The notes beneath the pieces are model-generated. The model did not search any database, was not told where the DNA came from, and worked only from the letters and a program-made list of their open reading frames with translations. From Engraulis encrasicolus (Eukaryota > Chordata > Actinopteri > Clupeiformes > Engraulidae), in contig NC_085870.1 in assembly GCF_034702125.1 (NCBI RefSeq), positions 4,560,753 to 4,624,752 of the forward strand: a stretch of 64,000 nt of DNA. The letters are read 5' to 3'. The first letter of the stretch is position 1. The number at the start of each line of letters is the position of its first letter. Shown here one piece after another: positions 9,867-19,179 of the stretch. Both the position numbers and the translations under genes were made by a program.

Positions 9867-10209
9867 AGAAAGTTTCTTTAATTCGGAAATAGATCTTTCT
9901 GTATCATTATCAGAGCACAATGCCATTTGTAGGTACTTAAATGGCACACATTAACTGTTCAGCAAATACTGCGCTAAATGTGTGGAAAATGTGTAGGCCT
10001 ATATTCAACAAGAATGGGTTAATGCGTGTGTACAGTGTAGCATTTACGCTGCTGAAATAGGCCTGTTGTAGCTCGAAAAACTGTCATTTGACGTCACTGG
10101 GCATTAATTGGTTAAATTAAATACATGCAAGTTATTTTTGTAAAATAACATTCCAATGATTAATATAATATTTTTTATTGACTCATTATTTTTTTTCTCT
10201 CTCTCACAG

Positions 10210-10280
10210 CTGTGCTAATGCTGGATGACGACTTACAAATTAGTTCTCCTGATGTAACGTTTGCCTTCTCTGTCTGGAAG
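10210..10280 (+). CDS. extl2: extl2 exon with the DxD motif
   Basis: The acceptor is CTCTCACAG and the donor AAG|GTATGG. The exon encodes VLMLDDDLQ ... AFSVWK, and it begins with the last two bases of an Ala codon, so it needs a phase-1 upstream exon. Confidence 0.82.
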
Positions 10281-12831
10281 GTATGGTGTAAAGTCAGCCT
10301 TTTGCTCACCTCTACTTTTCACATGTATCTGTACCAGGAGATGTGGTTGTGCGCACCCCAACCTCCAAACGCTCAACATTAAACTGTTCCAAAAATATTT
10401 TTGACAAAATCAGAGTGTTTGGAGTTGAGATAAACTAGCAAATATTAAGCTTATATAAGAGCATCAAAGTGTTTTAATCATCCTTTGTCCAAAACATTGA
10501 GGCACTTAAAGGGGTATGCCACTATTTTGGGGCTTAATACAGTTAAAATGGTTGGCCGGAGTTTATAAAGGTGGTAAAGTGTCTTATTTTTCATGTTAAG
10601 CGTTGTCTTGCTTTAAGACAAGTTAAAAGAGGGAGTATGTACGTAGCTAAGCTGAAAGTCAATGGATCCGTGTAGCATGTAGCATTTTGAAATAGTCCTA
10701 AACTTGGTCACTTGGTCACACACACCCTGTGTGACACTGTAATCTCATTCCAGTCATAACGTCCACATTGTTTATTGTCTCATTCCTCATGTAACCAGAG
10801 ATACCCTGACCAGCTGGTGGGCTTTGTGCCACGGACGCACGTCACTACAGCCCCCGGCGTGTACGGCTACAGCTACAACACAGGGGCAGCTGGAGGTGTC
10901 AGGTGACTTCATCAATACCTTTCATTCCTAGGGATGGGTAAAAAATGAATCGAATCGAATTGAATCGTGATTAATCGATTCAAAGCCCTAAGAATCGAAA
11001 TCGAATCGATACAGGAACATGGCTGCGATATCCAGCCCTATTCATTCCCATACTCTATAGCTCTTTTAAAGTAACAATGCCTCTTGTATTCCAGTCATCA
11101 AAGACTCTGTCAGAGCGTCAAAGTGTTTTAATCATCCTTTGTCCAAAACATTGAGGCATTTAAAGATTAGAGAAGATGATTGTATTTGTATCTATTGCCT
11201 AATTTTTAAATAGTCCCAAACTTGGTCACACAGGAGGTGTCCGGTGACTTTATCAATACCTTTCATTCCCATACTCTTACCTTGGAGTAATGCAAAGTCA
11301 GAAAGTCTGGAGCTCGCACTCACACAAAAAAAAGACTTGAAAAGAGATGCCCAAATAAAGTGGGTTTTTAACGATCTCACATATGCCGTGCTGTATTTAC
11401 AAAAGTGCAAACGTTTCGGATGATCACATCCTCAGTGCAAAAAGGATGGGGTCACCTGTGGACTGAGGATGGGATCACCCGAAACGTTTGCACTTTTGTA
11501 AATACAGCACGGCATATGTGAGATCGTTAAAAACCCACTTTATTTGGGCGTCTCTTTTCAAGTCTTTTTTTGAGTGCGAGCTCCAGACTTTCTGACTTTG
11601 CATTACTCCATATTCCAAGCCAACGCACCACCACATAACTAAAGCCACATTGAAAGGCGCCGGCCCTCTTTTTGAATTTTTCGCATACTCTTACCTTGCC
11701 CATTTTACACCTTTATGCTTACTTTGCATTTCATCATTTCGTTGTGAACTTTTCATTTCGCAACATACACGCCATGTCGTGATATCAAATGTGCATTGAG
11801 TGAGGAGTTTTGAGGTGCAGTGCGTTAGGCCGGGACTCACTAATTCAACGCCCTTTCGGTACTTACCGCTTTTGTCATACCAGTCTAACCCTAAACCTAA
11901 CCCTAACCTTAACCCTAAACCTAACCCTAACCCTAAATCGCTTGTTTGAAATGTTTGATTACCATGTGACGTACCACGTAAGTACCGAGAGGGCGTCAAA
12001 CTAGTGGGTCCCGCGTTAGGCCACCATGTAGGCTACTACCAATATGCCCCAGATACGGTAATTTCCCAACCCCTCTCCATCTCTCTCCCACTCATTGCTG
12101 TTTGCGGTCCAATGAAGGTGTCATCAGAGATTCTTTAAGTATAGAGATATGCCAACATAATAGGATTCTATGGGCACCTAACGTGACCAGGTTCCGGTCT
12201 GCCTAAAGGGGCGTGTCATAATGCTACTAGAATGAATAGAACAGTCCTTAGGTCTGCCTAACCCTTATGTTGTGTTCGGGTCATTTTTGACCCGTTTTCA
12301 AGTTTTAGTGTGAATAAAACACACTTTCCTTTATTTTCTTGGAATAAGGCTTCATCTAATCCTCAGTCACAATGAAAGCCCAAATGTAGGGGGGCTTGGC
12401 ACATTGCGCCACAGCGCCCCCCCTGAAGTTTTTAAAGTCCGTTCTGCTGTTTCAGGTACTCCATGACTCTGACCAGCGCTGCGTTCCTCCACCGCCGCTA
12501 CCTACAGCTCTACCGGGAACAGCCCAGAGAGGTGATCGACATGGTGGACAAGGGGCAGAACTGCGAGGACATCACCATGAACTTCATCGTGGCCCTTTGG
12601 CTGGCAAAGCAGAAGGACGGCGGCGAGTCGAAAGCCCGAGCCGCAGCCGTTTACGTGAAGGCCTTGGACATGCAGAACCTGGAGGGCGACACCAAGAGCG
12701 GGTACCACGGACTGTGGCACAGGAAGGACCACATGGAGCAGCGCTCGCACTGCCTAAACCAGCTGGCCAAGATCTATGGCAGCATGCCGTTGCGCTACTC
12801 CAACCTCATGCTAACCCGTAAACATCCATAG
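10210..12831 (+). CDS. extl2: EXTL2-like alpha-1,4-N-acetylhexosaminyltransferase, last three exons
   Basis: Exons 10210-10280, 10799-10902 and 12456-12831 join in phase to a GT64 glycosyltransferase domain. EXTL2 transfers GlcNAc/GalNAc to the linker of heparan and chondroitin sulfate chains in the ER/Golgi. Visible landmarks are the metal and sugar-nucleotide binding DDD in VLMLDDDLQISSPDVTFAFS, then RYPDQLVGFVPRTHV, the acidic active-site segment QNCEDITMNFIVA, GYHGLWHRKDH with the conserved basic residue, and SMPLRYSNLML. The protein ends in RKHP, shorter than mammalian EXTL2, which continues with about a dozen residues. The upstream exons (membrane anchor and donor-binding N-half) are not found in 1-10209, so they probably lie before the window, giving an intron over 10 kb. 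EXTL3/EXT paralogs fit less well. Confidence 0.85.
10799..10902 (+). CDS. extl2: extl2 middle exon
   Basis: The acceptor is AACCAG and the donor CAG|GTGACT. It encodes RYPDQLVGFVPRTHVTTAPG followed by VYGYSYNTGAAGGV. It joins the previous exon in phase 0 and the next in phase 2. Confidence 0.82.
10929..11040. mobile_element. Short hAT MITE in an extl2 intron
   Basis: The ends are TAGGGATGGG and CCAGCCCTA, with an exact 8-bp duplication TTCATTCC at 10921-10928 and 11041-11048. The interior is rich in ATCGAAT words. Length 112 bp. Confidence 0.8.
11049..11282 (+). repeat. Local duplication of extl2 intron and exon-edge sequence
   Basis: 11117-11166 (AAAGTGTTTTAATCATCC ... ACATTGAGGC) repeats 10465-10514. 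11208-11276 (AAACTTGGTCACACAGGAGG, then GTGTCCGGTGACTTTATCAATACC) repeats a mosaic of 10700-10715 and 10893-10928, including the exon-2 donor region. The duplicate carries no usable exon. Confidence 0.7.
11283..11610. mobile_element. Fold-back element with arms of about 150 bp
   Basis: The left arm (about 11283-11436) and right arm (about 11462-11610) are near-perfect reverse complements, with a loop of about 25 bases. The arm ends read TGGAGTAATGCAAAGTCAG and its complement. A 15-bp direct repeat CATACTCTTACCTTG lies at 11270-11284 and 11684-11698. It may be the target duplication of a slightly larger insertion (11285-11683). No coding sequence. Confidence 0.8.
11832..12012 (-). mobile_element. 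MITE with an internal telomere-like array, copy 2 (10-bp TSD)
   Basis: This 181-bp element runs from GGGACTCACTAATTCAACGC to GGGCGTCAAACTAGTGGGTCCC (as GGGCGTCAAACTAG then TGGGTCCC). It is flanked by an exact 10-bp duplication GCGTTAGGCC at 11822-11831 and 12013-12022. Its CCCTAA-type array (about 11885-11938) is, on the other strand, the same order of TTAGGG, TTTAGGG and TTAAGG units that begins the array of copy 1. So the array was inherited with the element. Confidence 0.88.
12262..12345 (+). repeat. Single end of a piggyBac-like MITE
   Basis: TAACCCTTATGTTGTGTTCG, then GGGTCATTTTTGACCCG, is the terminal sequence type seen in the complete element at 51072-51741. No matching right end occurs before the extl2 exon at 12456. 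Confidence 0.5.
12456..12831 (+). CDS. extl2: extl2 terminal exon
   Basis: The acceptor is GCTGTTTCAG. The exon continues codon AG|G and encodes YSMTLTSAAFLHRRYLQLYR through QNCEDITMNF to SMPLRYSNLML and RKHP, with the stop TAG at 12829-12831. A stretch of about nine residues rich in Gly/Glu/Lys/Ala (DGGESKARA) is inserted relative to the compact mammalian sequence I know. Confidence 0.88.
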
Positions 12832-13486
12832 GTTCCCCCTCCCACTGGTGTAGTTTACTTTTTTGTGGTGGGCCTACTGTGTATTTGAGCTTTTTTTTTT
12901 TAGATGGGTATACTGTATATGTTTGTGCTATTCTAAATAATGGGTCAATCAATTTTAGGTGGGTATACTGAAATCCCTGAAATTTAGAAGTGGGTATACT
13001 CCGTATAGGCCTACCTGCGTTCTACGTAGATTACACCATGCTAACCCGTCAACATCCATAGGTCCCCCGGAAACCGGGCCCCTCCTGTGCACAGCAGGGC
13101 GGCTGATAGCATTTGGCTGGGCCCAAGACAAAATGATCTGAAAAGTCTTCTTCTCACTCAAGATGATGGGGAGTGGGTACCCAATTCTGTGACGGTGACC
13201 ACCTCCCACTCCTCCCTGCCAGGGCCCGGCACAGCTAACCCCGTTCGTTCCCCCCTTGCTGACTGCCCTGATCCTGTGCACAAATTTTGAGATTCCAGGG
13301 GCCTCATTTATCATCAGTTCGTAGAATGCCCTCTAAATTGTGTCCTACGAGTGAAATATAGAATGGTCGCAAGTACAGAAAAATCAGGATTTATCAAATG
13401 TGCCAATTTGGGTTTTTCCTCCCCAAAAGCCACCCAAAACGATAATTTTGAGGATTTGGTACGATAATTCAGCATTTTCCATCTGG
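12832..13486 (+). other. extl2 3' flank, no gene seen
   Basis: This probably includes the 3' untranslated region. No clear AATAAA was found. A phrase GCTAACCCGTMAACATCCATA occurs at the end of the coding exon and again at 13039-13059, a small duplication. Confidence 0.4.
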
Positions 13487-14024
13487 CAACACTGAATCAG
13501 TTCATAAACCTACTCTAGAGCATCAACACACTGAATCAGTTCGTAAACCTACTACTACTCTAGAGCATCAACACACTGAATCAGTTCGTAAACCTACTAC
13601 TACTCTAGAGCATCAACACACTGAATCTGGGACAAATCCATCCAACTGGTCAAAACAAAAACAAAACTGGTCAAAGGGCAAAGTTATGGGCAAAACAAAA
13701 AAATCGGCCATCTTGAATTCAGCCATCTTGAAAGTGTTGGCCTCCAAAATCTAATCAGTTCATGGACCTACTCTAGAGCATCAACACACTGCTACTGAGA
13801 CAAATCCATCCACCCGGACATGGGCCAAACAAAAATTCGGCCATCTTGAATTAAGCCATCTTGAAAGTGTTGGAATCCAACATCTAATCAGTTAATGGAC
13901 CTACCCTAGAGCATTAACACACAGAATATGGGACAAATCAACCCACCTGGTCAGAAGTTATGGGCCAAACAAAAATTCGGCCATCTTGAAATCAGCCATC
14001 TTGAAAGTGTTGGCAACCAAAATC
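13487..14024. repeat. Satellite array, left part
   Basis: It begins with three units of 43-49 bp (CTCTAGAGCATCAACACACT, GAATCAGTTCGTAAACCTAC). These merge into units of about 125-140 bp containing GCCATCTTGAA twice, GTGTTGGC, AATCAGTT and GGGACAAATCCATCC. The array continues at 15515-15740 beyond an inserted hAT element. Confidence 0.8.
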
Positions 14025-15514
14025 CAGAGGTGTCAAAAGTAAAAGTATAAATAGGCCTACTTTTGTGGTGTAATTACAACACCAGCACATGGCATTACAT
14101 AGCTGTTACACCGTTTACTTCATTGTAACTAATGGGATAGATAGACTGTGTTGTTATTGAAAAACACTGAAAACCTATTGTAACAGGGCGCACTGTCTGT
14201 TCAGTAAGGTGTGTCCCTCAGCAGTTCCCATACCCCAATGACGTCACGGGACTCAGGTAGCCGCTCTGTGGCTAATTCGTAATTGGTGGCTATGCCATTG
14301 TTTTTATAAAATCAGATGAATTAGACCTGCTCATTGGAGCCTTCCCGGTGTGCCCGTATTCACTGATGATGCCCGGTGCCTTTGCTACTGGTGCAGCAAG
14401 GTATGTGTGATCACAGTTTTGTCTAGATGACTGCAACCATCTATGTGTATTTAAACATACATTATATTGTTCATTCTTAGGAGCCAGAGTTCCCGTGGCG
14501 TCTAACCCTTGTCTTGTGGCTTCCCCCCCTCTCAGTGTGTGGAGGTGAGCTTGTAAAGATTCTTTGTCATACGCGTTGCTCATGTTAAACATTTGTTCAC
14601 TATTTGTATGTAACATGTACTGATCCGTGTGTGTGTGTGTGTTCACCTGATTCCAGACACCTCAGAGTACGTCGAGGGTCTCTGTGGGCAGACTGCTTGC
14701 GGCAGCTGCTCACCGCTGTTTTGCCCATAGCCAAAATATTTTAGCCTTTCTGTTTGTTTGTTTGATTTTCTTTTGCCTGTCCGCCGCTTCAGCTTGTCAC
14801 ATTGTTATTTTACGGGGTTTGGCTGTCACAGTTCTAGGCCTGTATGCTGCTCTAGTCGGGGCAGGGCCATACAGTAGACTAGTAGTTTGAGTGTGTGTTA
14901 TTATACGGATTTATTCTGTGTGTAGAGGATATCCACACTTATTGTGATTTAATCACTTACATAGCGTAGTGAGCCTATGAGCGTGTGTGGGACTGGTGTT
15001 TACCATAGGCCCTTGGTTTCGTGTATGAGTGGTGAACTAATTTATTCTCGACTAGTAAGCCTGCCCGGCTAGCCTGGCTCGGTGAAACCCTTTATCCTGT
15101 GGCAGCCAACCCCGTTCTTGAGCATTACTGTTTTTATCCCAGAGGCGCAGGGATTTAACTATTGACTTTAATTGTATTAATAAAGAAAACATTGTTATTC
15201 CTTTAAACAAAGGCCATTCTATCCGAACCTGTTGTGCCTTATTGGTTGAAATCAAAATACATTCTGGGGTGGAAGTCCCCCAGTGGCGTAGTCGTGCAAT
15301 TACAAGTATCAGTTTGAAGATTATTATTTTAGGATAACCTCTAAAGTTCCACTTGGTTACACTATCAAGGACCCACCACAAACTTGATCCAACCAGTTCA
15401 GTTAGCTGGTCGTAAGACGAGTACACAGGTCTACTGCTTACTCAGATAAGTTGCTTGTGTGGGAAGGAAACTGTGTTTCTTTTTTTACATTTACTTTTAC
15501 TTTTGACACCTCTG
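14025..15514. mobile_element. hAT-type non-autonomous element, 1.49 kb, inside the satellite
   Basis: The inverted ends are CAGAGGTGTCAAAAGTAAAA and TTTTACTTTTGACACCTCTG. An exact 8-bp duplication CCAAAATC lies at 14017-14024 and 15515-15522. I see no transposase domain inside. Frames of 60-124 codons occur but resemble nothing known. Confidence 0.9.
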
Positions 15515-15740
15515 CCAAAATCTAATCAGTTAATGGACCTACCCTAGAGCATTAACACACAGAATCTGGGACAAATCCATCCACCTGGTCAGAAGTTAAG
15601 GGCCAAACAAAAATTCGGCCATCTTGAATTCAGCCATCTTGAAAGTGTTGGCCTCCAAAATCCAATCAGATTATGAATCTACCGTAGAGCATTATCACAC
15701 CGAAACTGGGACAAATCCAACCATCCGTTCAAAAGTTATC
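15515..15740. repeat. Satellite array, right part
   Basis: It contains two more units with GCCATCTTGAA, GTGTTGGCCTCCAAAATC and AGCATTA/CACAC. It picks up exactly where the left part was cut by the hAT element. Confidence 0.8.
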
Positions 15741-16140
15741 GCGTTAACACGAAAGACCTGACGCAGCGGCGGACAGTCATGCAAAACCATTACATCCCGA
15801 CGCTCCGCGTTTCGGGGATATAATTAATAATTAGGTCAACCATTATTTTACTATACATATATAGCTTGTGGTTGATACAAAAGTGAAGAATTATCAACAT
15901 TATGTAACCCCTCCAATGGCCACTAGGAGGTACTTCACAGGTCAAGGTATTCAATTAAATGAATGAATAAAATGGAGGAGGCTGATGTGTAAAAATAAAG
16001 GTTTTATTAAATTGCTAAAAAGAAGAGGGAGAAAATTATAACATTACTTTAACAAAATAAATAAAAGGAAACAAAGCTGATGTCAAAAATATTCAAAATT
16101 AAACAACTAAATAAAATAGCCCGGCTGTGGTGATAACCCA
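15741..16140. other. No gene seen
   Basis: AT-rich sequence. A TTTATTAAA-type motif lies near 16002, but there is no coding frame nearby to give it meaning. Confidence 0.3.
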
Positions 16141-16144
16141 GGAG

Positions 16145-16352
16145 AACATTTACATTTCCAATTAGCTGACGCTTTCATTTTATTCATAACGACTTACAAT
16201 TATTATTTGTCAGGGTATTGGTTACAGTGGAGCAATTTGGTGTTAGGTCCAAGGGCACTTCAGCCATGGATAGGGAGAGGTCAGGGGGGATTCGAGCCTG
16301 CAACCCCCAGATTGAAAGGCCAACTGTCTAACCACTAGGCCACGGCTGCAAG
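16145..16352 (-). repeat. tRNA-derived SINE (minus strand)
   Basis: Read on the minus strand it starts GCAGCCGTGGCCTAGTGGTT, which contains an A box (TGGCCTAGTGG). A B box (GGCTCGAATCC) follows about 40 bases later, then a body ending with a CATTTACATTT-type motif. This is a common fish SINE class. It is not a functional tRNA gene. Confidence 0.7.
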
Positions 16353-16471
16353 AATATAAAGTGTGATGCACCTAACCCTACTGTAGAACACTATTTTCGC
16401 TACACACCAGTAGTAGCCAACGTAGACTACACTACAAACTAGTAAGAGCCAACTCTGCCATTGCCATTTGA

Positions 16472-16526
<55 letters not shown>

Positions 16527-16539
16527 TGTGCGTGTGCGT

Positions 16540-16592
<53 letters not shown>

Positions 16593-16610
16593 GGGGGGGG
16601 GGGGGGTGTA
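16472..16610 (+). repeat. (TG)n microsatellite with CG interruptions and a poly-G end
   Basis: About 120 bp of TG repeats with TGCG variants end in TTGGGGGGGGGGGGG. Alternating purine-pyrimidine DNA of this kind can adopt Z form. Confidence 0.95.
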
Positions 16611-16671
16611 TGACCCATGGCCTATGGATGTGCTTTCTTGTTTATATATTGTTTATGTTACTGTATTTTAA

Positions 16672-16820
16672 TATTTGATTTACCTGTCCAGGTACTGCAG
16701 ATGGAAATTAGCTATATAGCTATAATCTGGCACAAGCCATCTTTTTACTTCTGTAATCAATTTGTATTATGCATGGTCCCTGTTGAACTAAATTAAATAA
16801 ACTAAACTAAACTAAACTCA
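16672..16820 (+). repeat. LINE 3'-end fragment with an ACTAA tail
   Basis: GGTACTGCAGATGGAAATTAG, a TATAATCTGGCA-type body and a tail of repeated AAACT (about 16795-16817) match the 3' end style of fish non-LTR elements. No reading frame remains. Confidence 0.5.
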
Positions 16821-17104
16821 GGCTATTTACACAGCACACAGGATACAAGTCCTATACACAGCACCCCTGAGGGGTGCAACGACTAAACCCACTTCCCCAA
16901 GCTACCCATCCACAGCCTGGCCATAAGTAAATAAATGTAACAAAACGGATAGAAAGGAAGAAGACAAACAAACACAAAGCTGGAGGTGGTTTTACAACAC
17001 GGCCAAACACCACAGTCAAAAGAGAGATACAATCGTTAGTCTCACATCTACATACCGGTAGTCATTTGAATTAGAATATACTACCAGAAGAAATGCATTT
17101 GCTA

Positions 17105-17392
17105 TGCAGGTGGTAAACCTGTAGCCAGATATTTTCAAATACCGAGATCAAATACTGCGTGCTGTACTGCATACTGTACATTTAGAATGCTTCAAACACT
17201 TAAGTCAAACTCTTAAGTTCGTTTTCATTATCCTTGAGGATAAATGAGGGTGGCGTATACAGACTGAATTTATCATGGTTGATTTTCATCAATTCGTTCA
17301 CAGATACATTTTACATTACTGAAAAAATAGGCCTACTGAGGACATGACCTCTGTGTCCTCACTGGTAGTTACGGCCATGGGCTCAGACGGCT
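17105..17392. repeat. Dispersed repeat A, copy 1
   Basis: From about ACTTAAGTCAAACTCTTAAG through GGACATGACCTCTGTGTCCT to GGTAGTTACGGCC this is closely similar to 59606-59855. The better copy starts GCCGTAACCAG and ends TGGTAGTTACGGC, so the ends are short imperfect inverted repeats. It is probably a MITE. Confidence 0.7.
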
Positions 17393-18540
17393 CTGAGAAG
17401 GCCTCTATAAACCTACTTGACTTGACTTGACTATACCTTTTCAGTGTTGTCCAAACGATTGGCTCGCTTCTCTTGCAGGGCGGGTGCATCAGAGGCTCTG
17501 GGCAAAGAGGCAACAAGCGCGGACAATCGCAAAGATCAAACAAGGAGCGAAGGTCAGGTACTTTGTGGGAAACAGTCAATAGGGGGCGTTTGAAGTTCCC
17601 AAGGACTGGAGGTAGGTTCTACGCATGCAAGACCAGGGACCTCCCGTAGTGGGCTAGGCCTGCTTAGACTTAGATTTCCTCCTGAATCTTTGTGTATGTG
17701 AAGATCTGAAAAGACCTGTGCATCTGATTTCAAATGTACAAGTCCTTGCACAAGCAGATTTTCATGCTGATTAATTATTGATACAGTAGAGTTTCTGGCA
17801 ACATCTAGCTCTTGGGCCAATATTCTAAACCCAGTGTGGCCCTTGGCCCAAATTAATTGCCCACGCCTACTGAATTTGTGCGTTTGTGAAAATCTGAAAA
17901 GACATAGGCCTAGGCCCTAGGGTCCGTGTAGCCTATCACCCAATCGACCCCCTAGGGCCCTGTTACTCATTGCGCGGCTCGCGAGCGACGCCTGACTTGG
18001 CGGCTCGCAAGGTTATAGAAAAAATATTATAGCCCAACACAATCAACAGACATGCATTTAAAATCTGCCATGCCTACATACATATACAATGAACACGGAT
18101 CACAGTCATCTGCATCACTCCAAGTAGGCAAGGCTATGGGCACGTCTACATCAAGATGTCTTTTTTTCCACCTGTCTGATCCAGCACCCCATGCGTCGTT
18201 GTTTATTTACTGACAAATTTGACAAGGGCGCGCGCAGCAAGCTACATTTCCCCTCCGAAGTGAGCCGCGAAAATCAATCACAGATCTTATTTGAAAATGC
18301 ATTGGCTGTCATTTTTATGGACGTGTGTTCACATTTTCATTGGTGGCTTAGTTTTGCATTATTTTAAAAATAGATGGCTTTACATTCTAAATGGCTGGGG
18401 GTCGTCTATCAGCAGAGAAAAGAGCGCCGAAATGTAACCTAATTCGGCAAACATCCTTCACAACAACGCCAGGACACTCAATGGCGGAGAGACCAATAAA
18501 TTATCTTGTCCACATCAAACGAGTAATTCCATCATACATT
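17393..18540. other. No gene seen; one half of a diverged duplication
   Basis: 17755-17850 (TTTCATGCTG ... GAGTTTCTGGCAACATCTAG, then CTCTTGGGCCAATATTC) is repeated at 19697-19820. The stretch 18215-18300 is GC-richer and CpG-containing. No coding exon was recognised. Confidence 0.5.
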
Positions 18541-18544
18541 GTGA

Positions 18545-18745
18545 ATGATGCGTGCACGCGCCTGGTGTAACTCTCTCGCGCAGACTGCATTGTTGGTGAC
18601 CACATCGCAAATCGCTGTTCATTTTCGCGCCTGGTGTAACTCTCTCTCGCAGATTGCATTGTTGGTGACCACATCGCAAATCGCTGTTCATTTTCGCGCC
18701 TGGTGTAACTCTCTCGCGCAGATTGCTTGTTTAACCTGGCGCTGT
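18545..18745 (+). repeat. Minisatellite, about 71-bp unit, three copies
   Basis: The unit GCGCCTGGTGTAACTCTCTC followed by GCAGATTGCATTGTTGGTGA is present twice in full and once in part (from about 18557, 18629 and 18697). The frames that cross it simply repeat a peptide and are not taken as genes. Confidence 0.9.
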
Positions 18746-18824
18746 CAAACGGGCAATGAAGGCAAGCAGAGCGCGAATAAAGCATGTGGAGTCGCGTTGG
18801 AATGCTTCAAGTTGGAAACTTAAA

Positions 18825-18825
<1 letters not shown>

Positions 18826-18871
<46 letters not shown>
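18826..18871 (+). repeat. (CT)n microsatellite
   Basis: Uninterrupted CT dinucleotides; a single G interruption ends the run. Confidence 0.95.
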
Positions 18872-18877
<6 letters not shown>

Positions 18878-19094
18878 CACACGGCATTGATTGACGGCTG
18901 ATAGAACTCAGTGCTGTCGGCGACGTCGCATTTTTTTTTTTTATAAATAATAAGTTAACAAGACCATCAGACAACATCCTTCACAAGCTCAATAACTCTT
19001 GAGCCAATAATCTGTTAATTCCGTCCTCGTTACATTGTGAATGACGATCCGGAGGTCTATCCATCAGCCATCAAAAATATGCTGGCTGACAGCG

Positions 19095-19095
<1 letters not shown>

Positions 19096-19173
<78 letters not shown>
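19096..19173 (+). repeat. (GA)n microsatellite
   Basis: About 39 GA units. The sequence just before it (CATTGTGAATGACGAT) echoes 18537-18550, so the two dinucleotide tracts lie in a diverged tandem duplication. Confidence 0.95.
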
Positions 19174-19178
<5 letters not shown>

Positions 19179-19179
19179 C

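Larger units (their letters stand above)
5397..9867. mobile_element. TTAA-bounded (piggyBac-like) element, 4.5 kb, with an internal recombinase gene
   Basis: The left end is TTAACCCTCCTATTATCC followed by GGGGTCTATTTGACCCC. The right end reads GGGGTCAAATTGACCCC, then GTTACCC ... GGGTAACAGGAGGGTTAA. So it has inverted ends CCCTCCT plus TTAA on both sides, and a subterminal palindrome GGGGTCAATTTGACCCC that also recurs at about 5596-5612. TTAA plus CCC-type ends is the piggyBac pattern, by established knowledge. No piggyBac transposase is visible. The interior carries a Crypton-like tyrosine recombinase (7096-8498), a perfect hairpin (6930-7011) and otherwise non-coding DNA. Confidence 0.65.

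Noticed and set aside
13487..15740. CRISPR-like array
   Set aside because: Units of 43-140 bp are continuous without unique spacers; this is a eukaryotic satellite.
18501..18823. Repeat-containing protein on either strand
   Set aside because: The peptide repeat arises from a 71-bp DNA minisatellite; no start context or homology.
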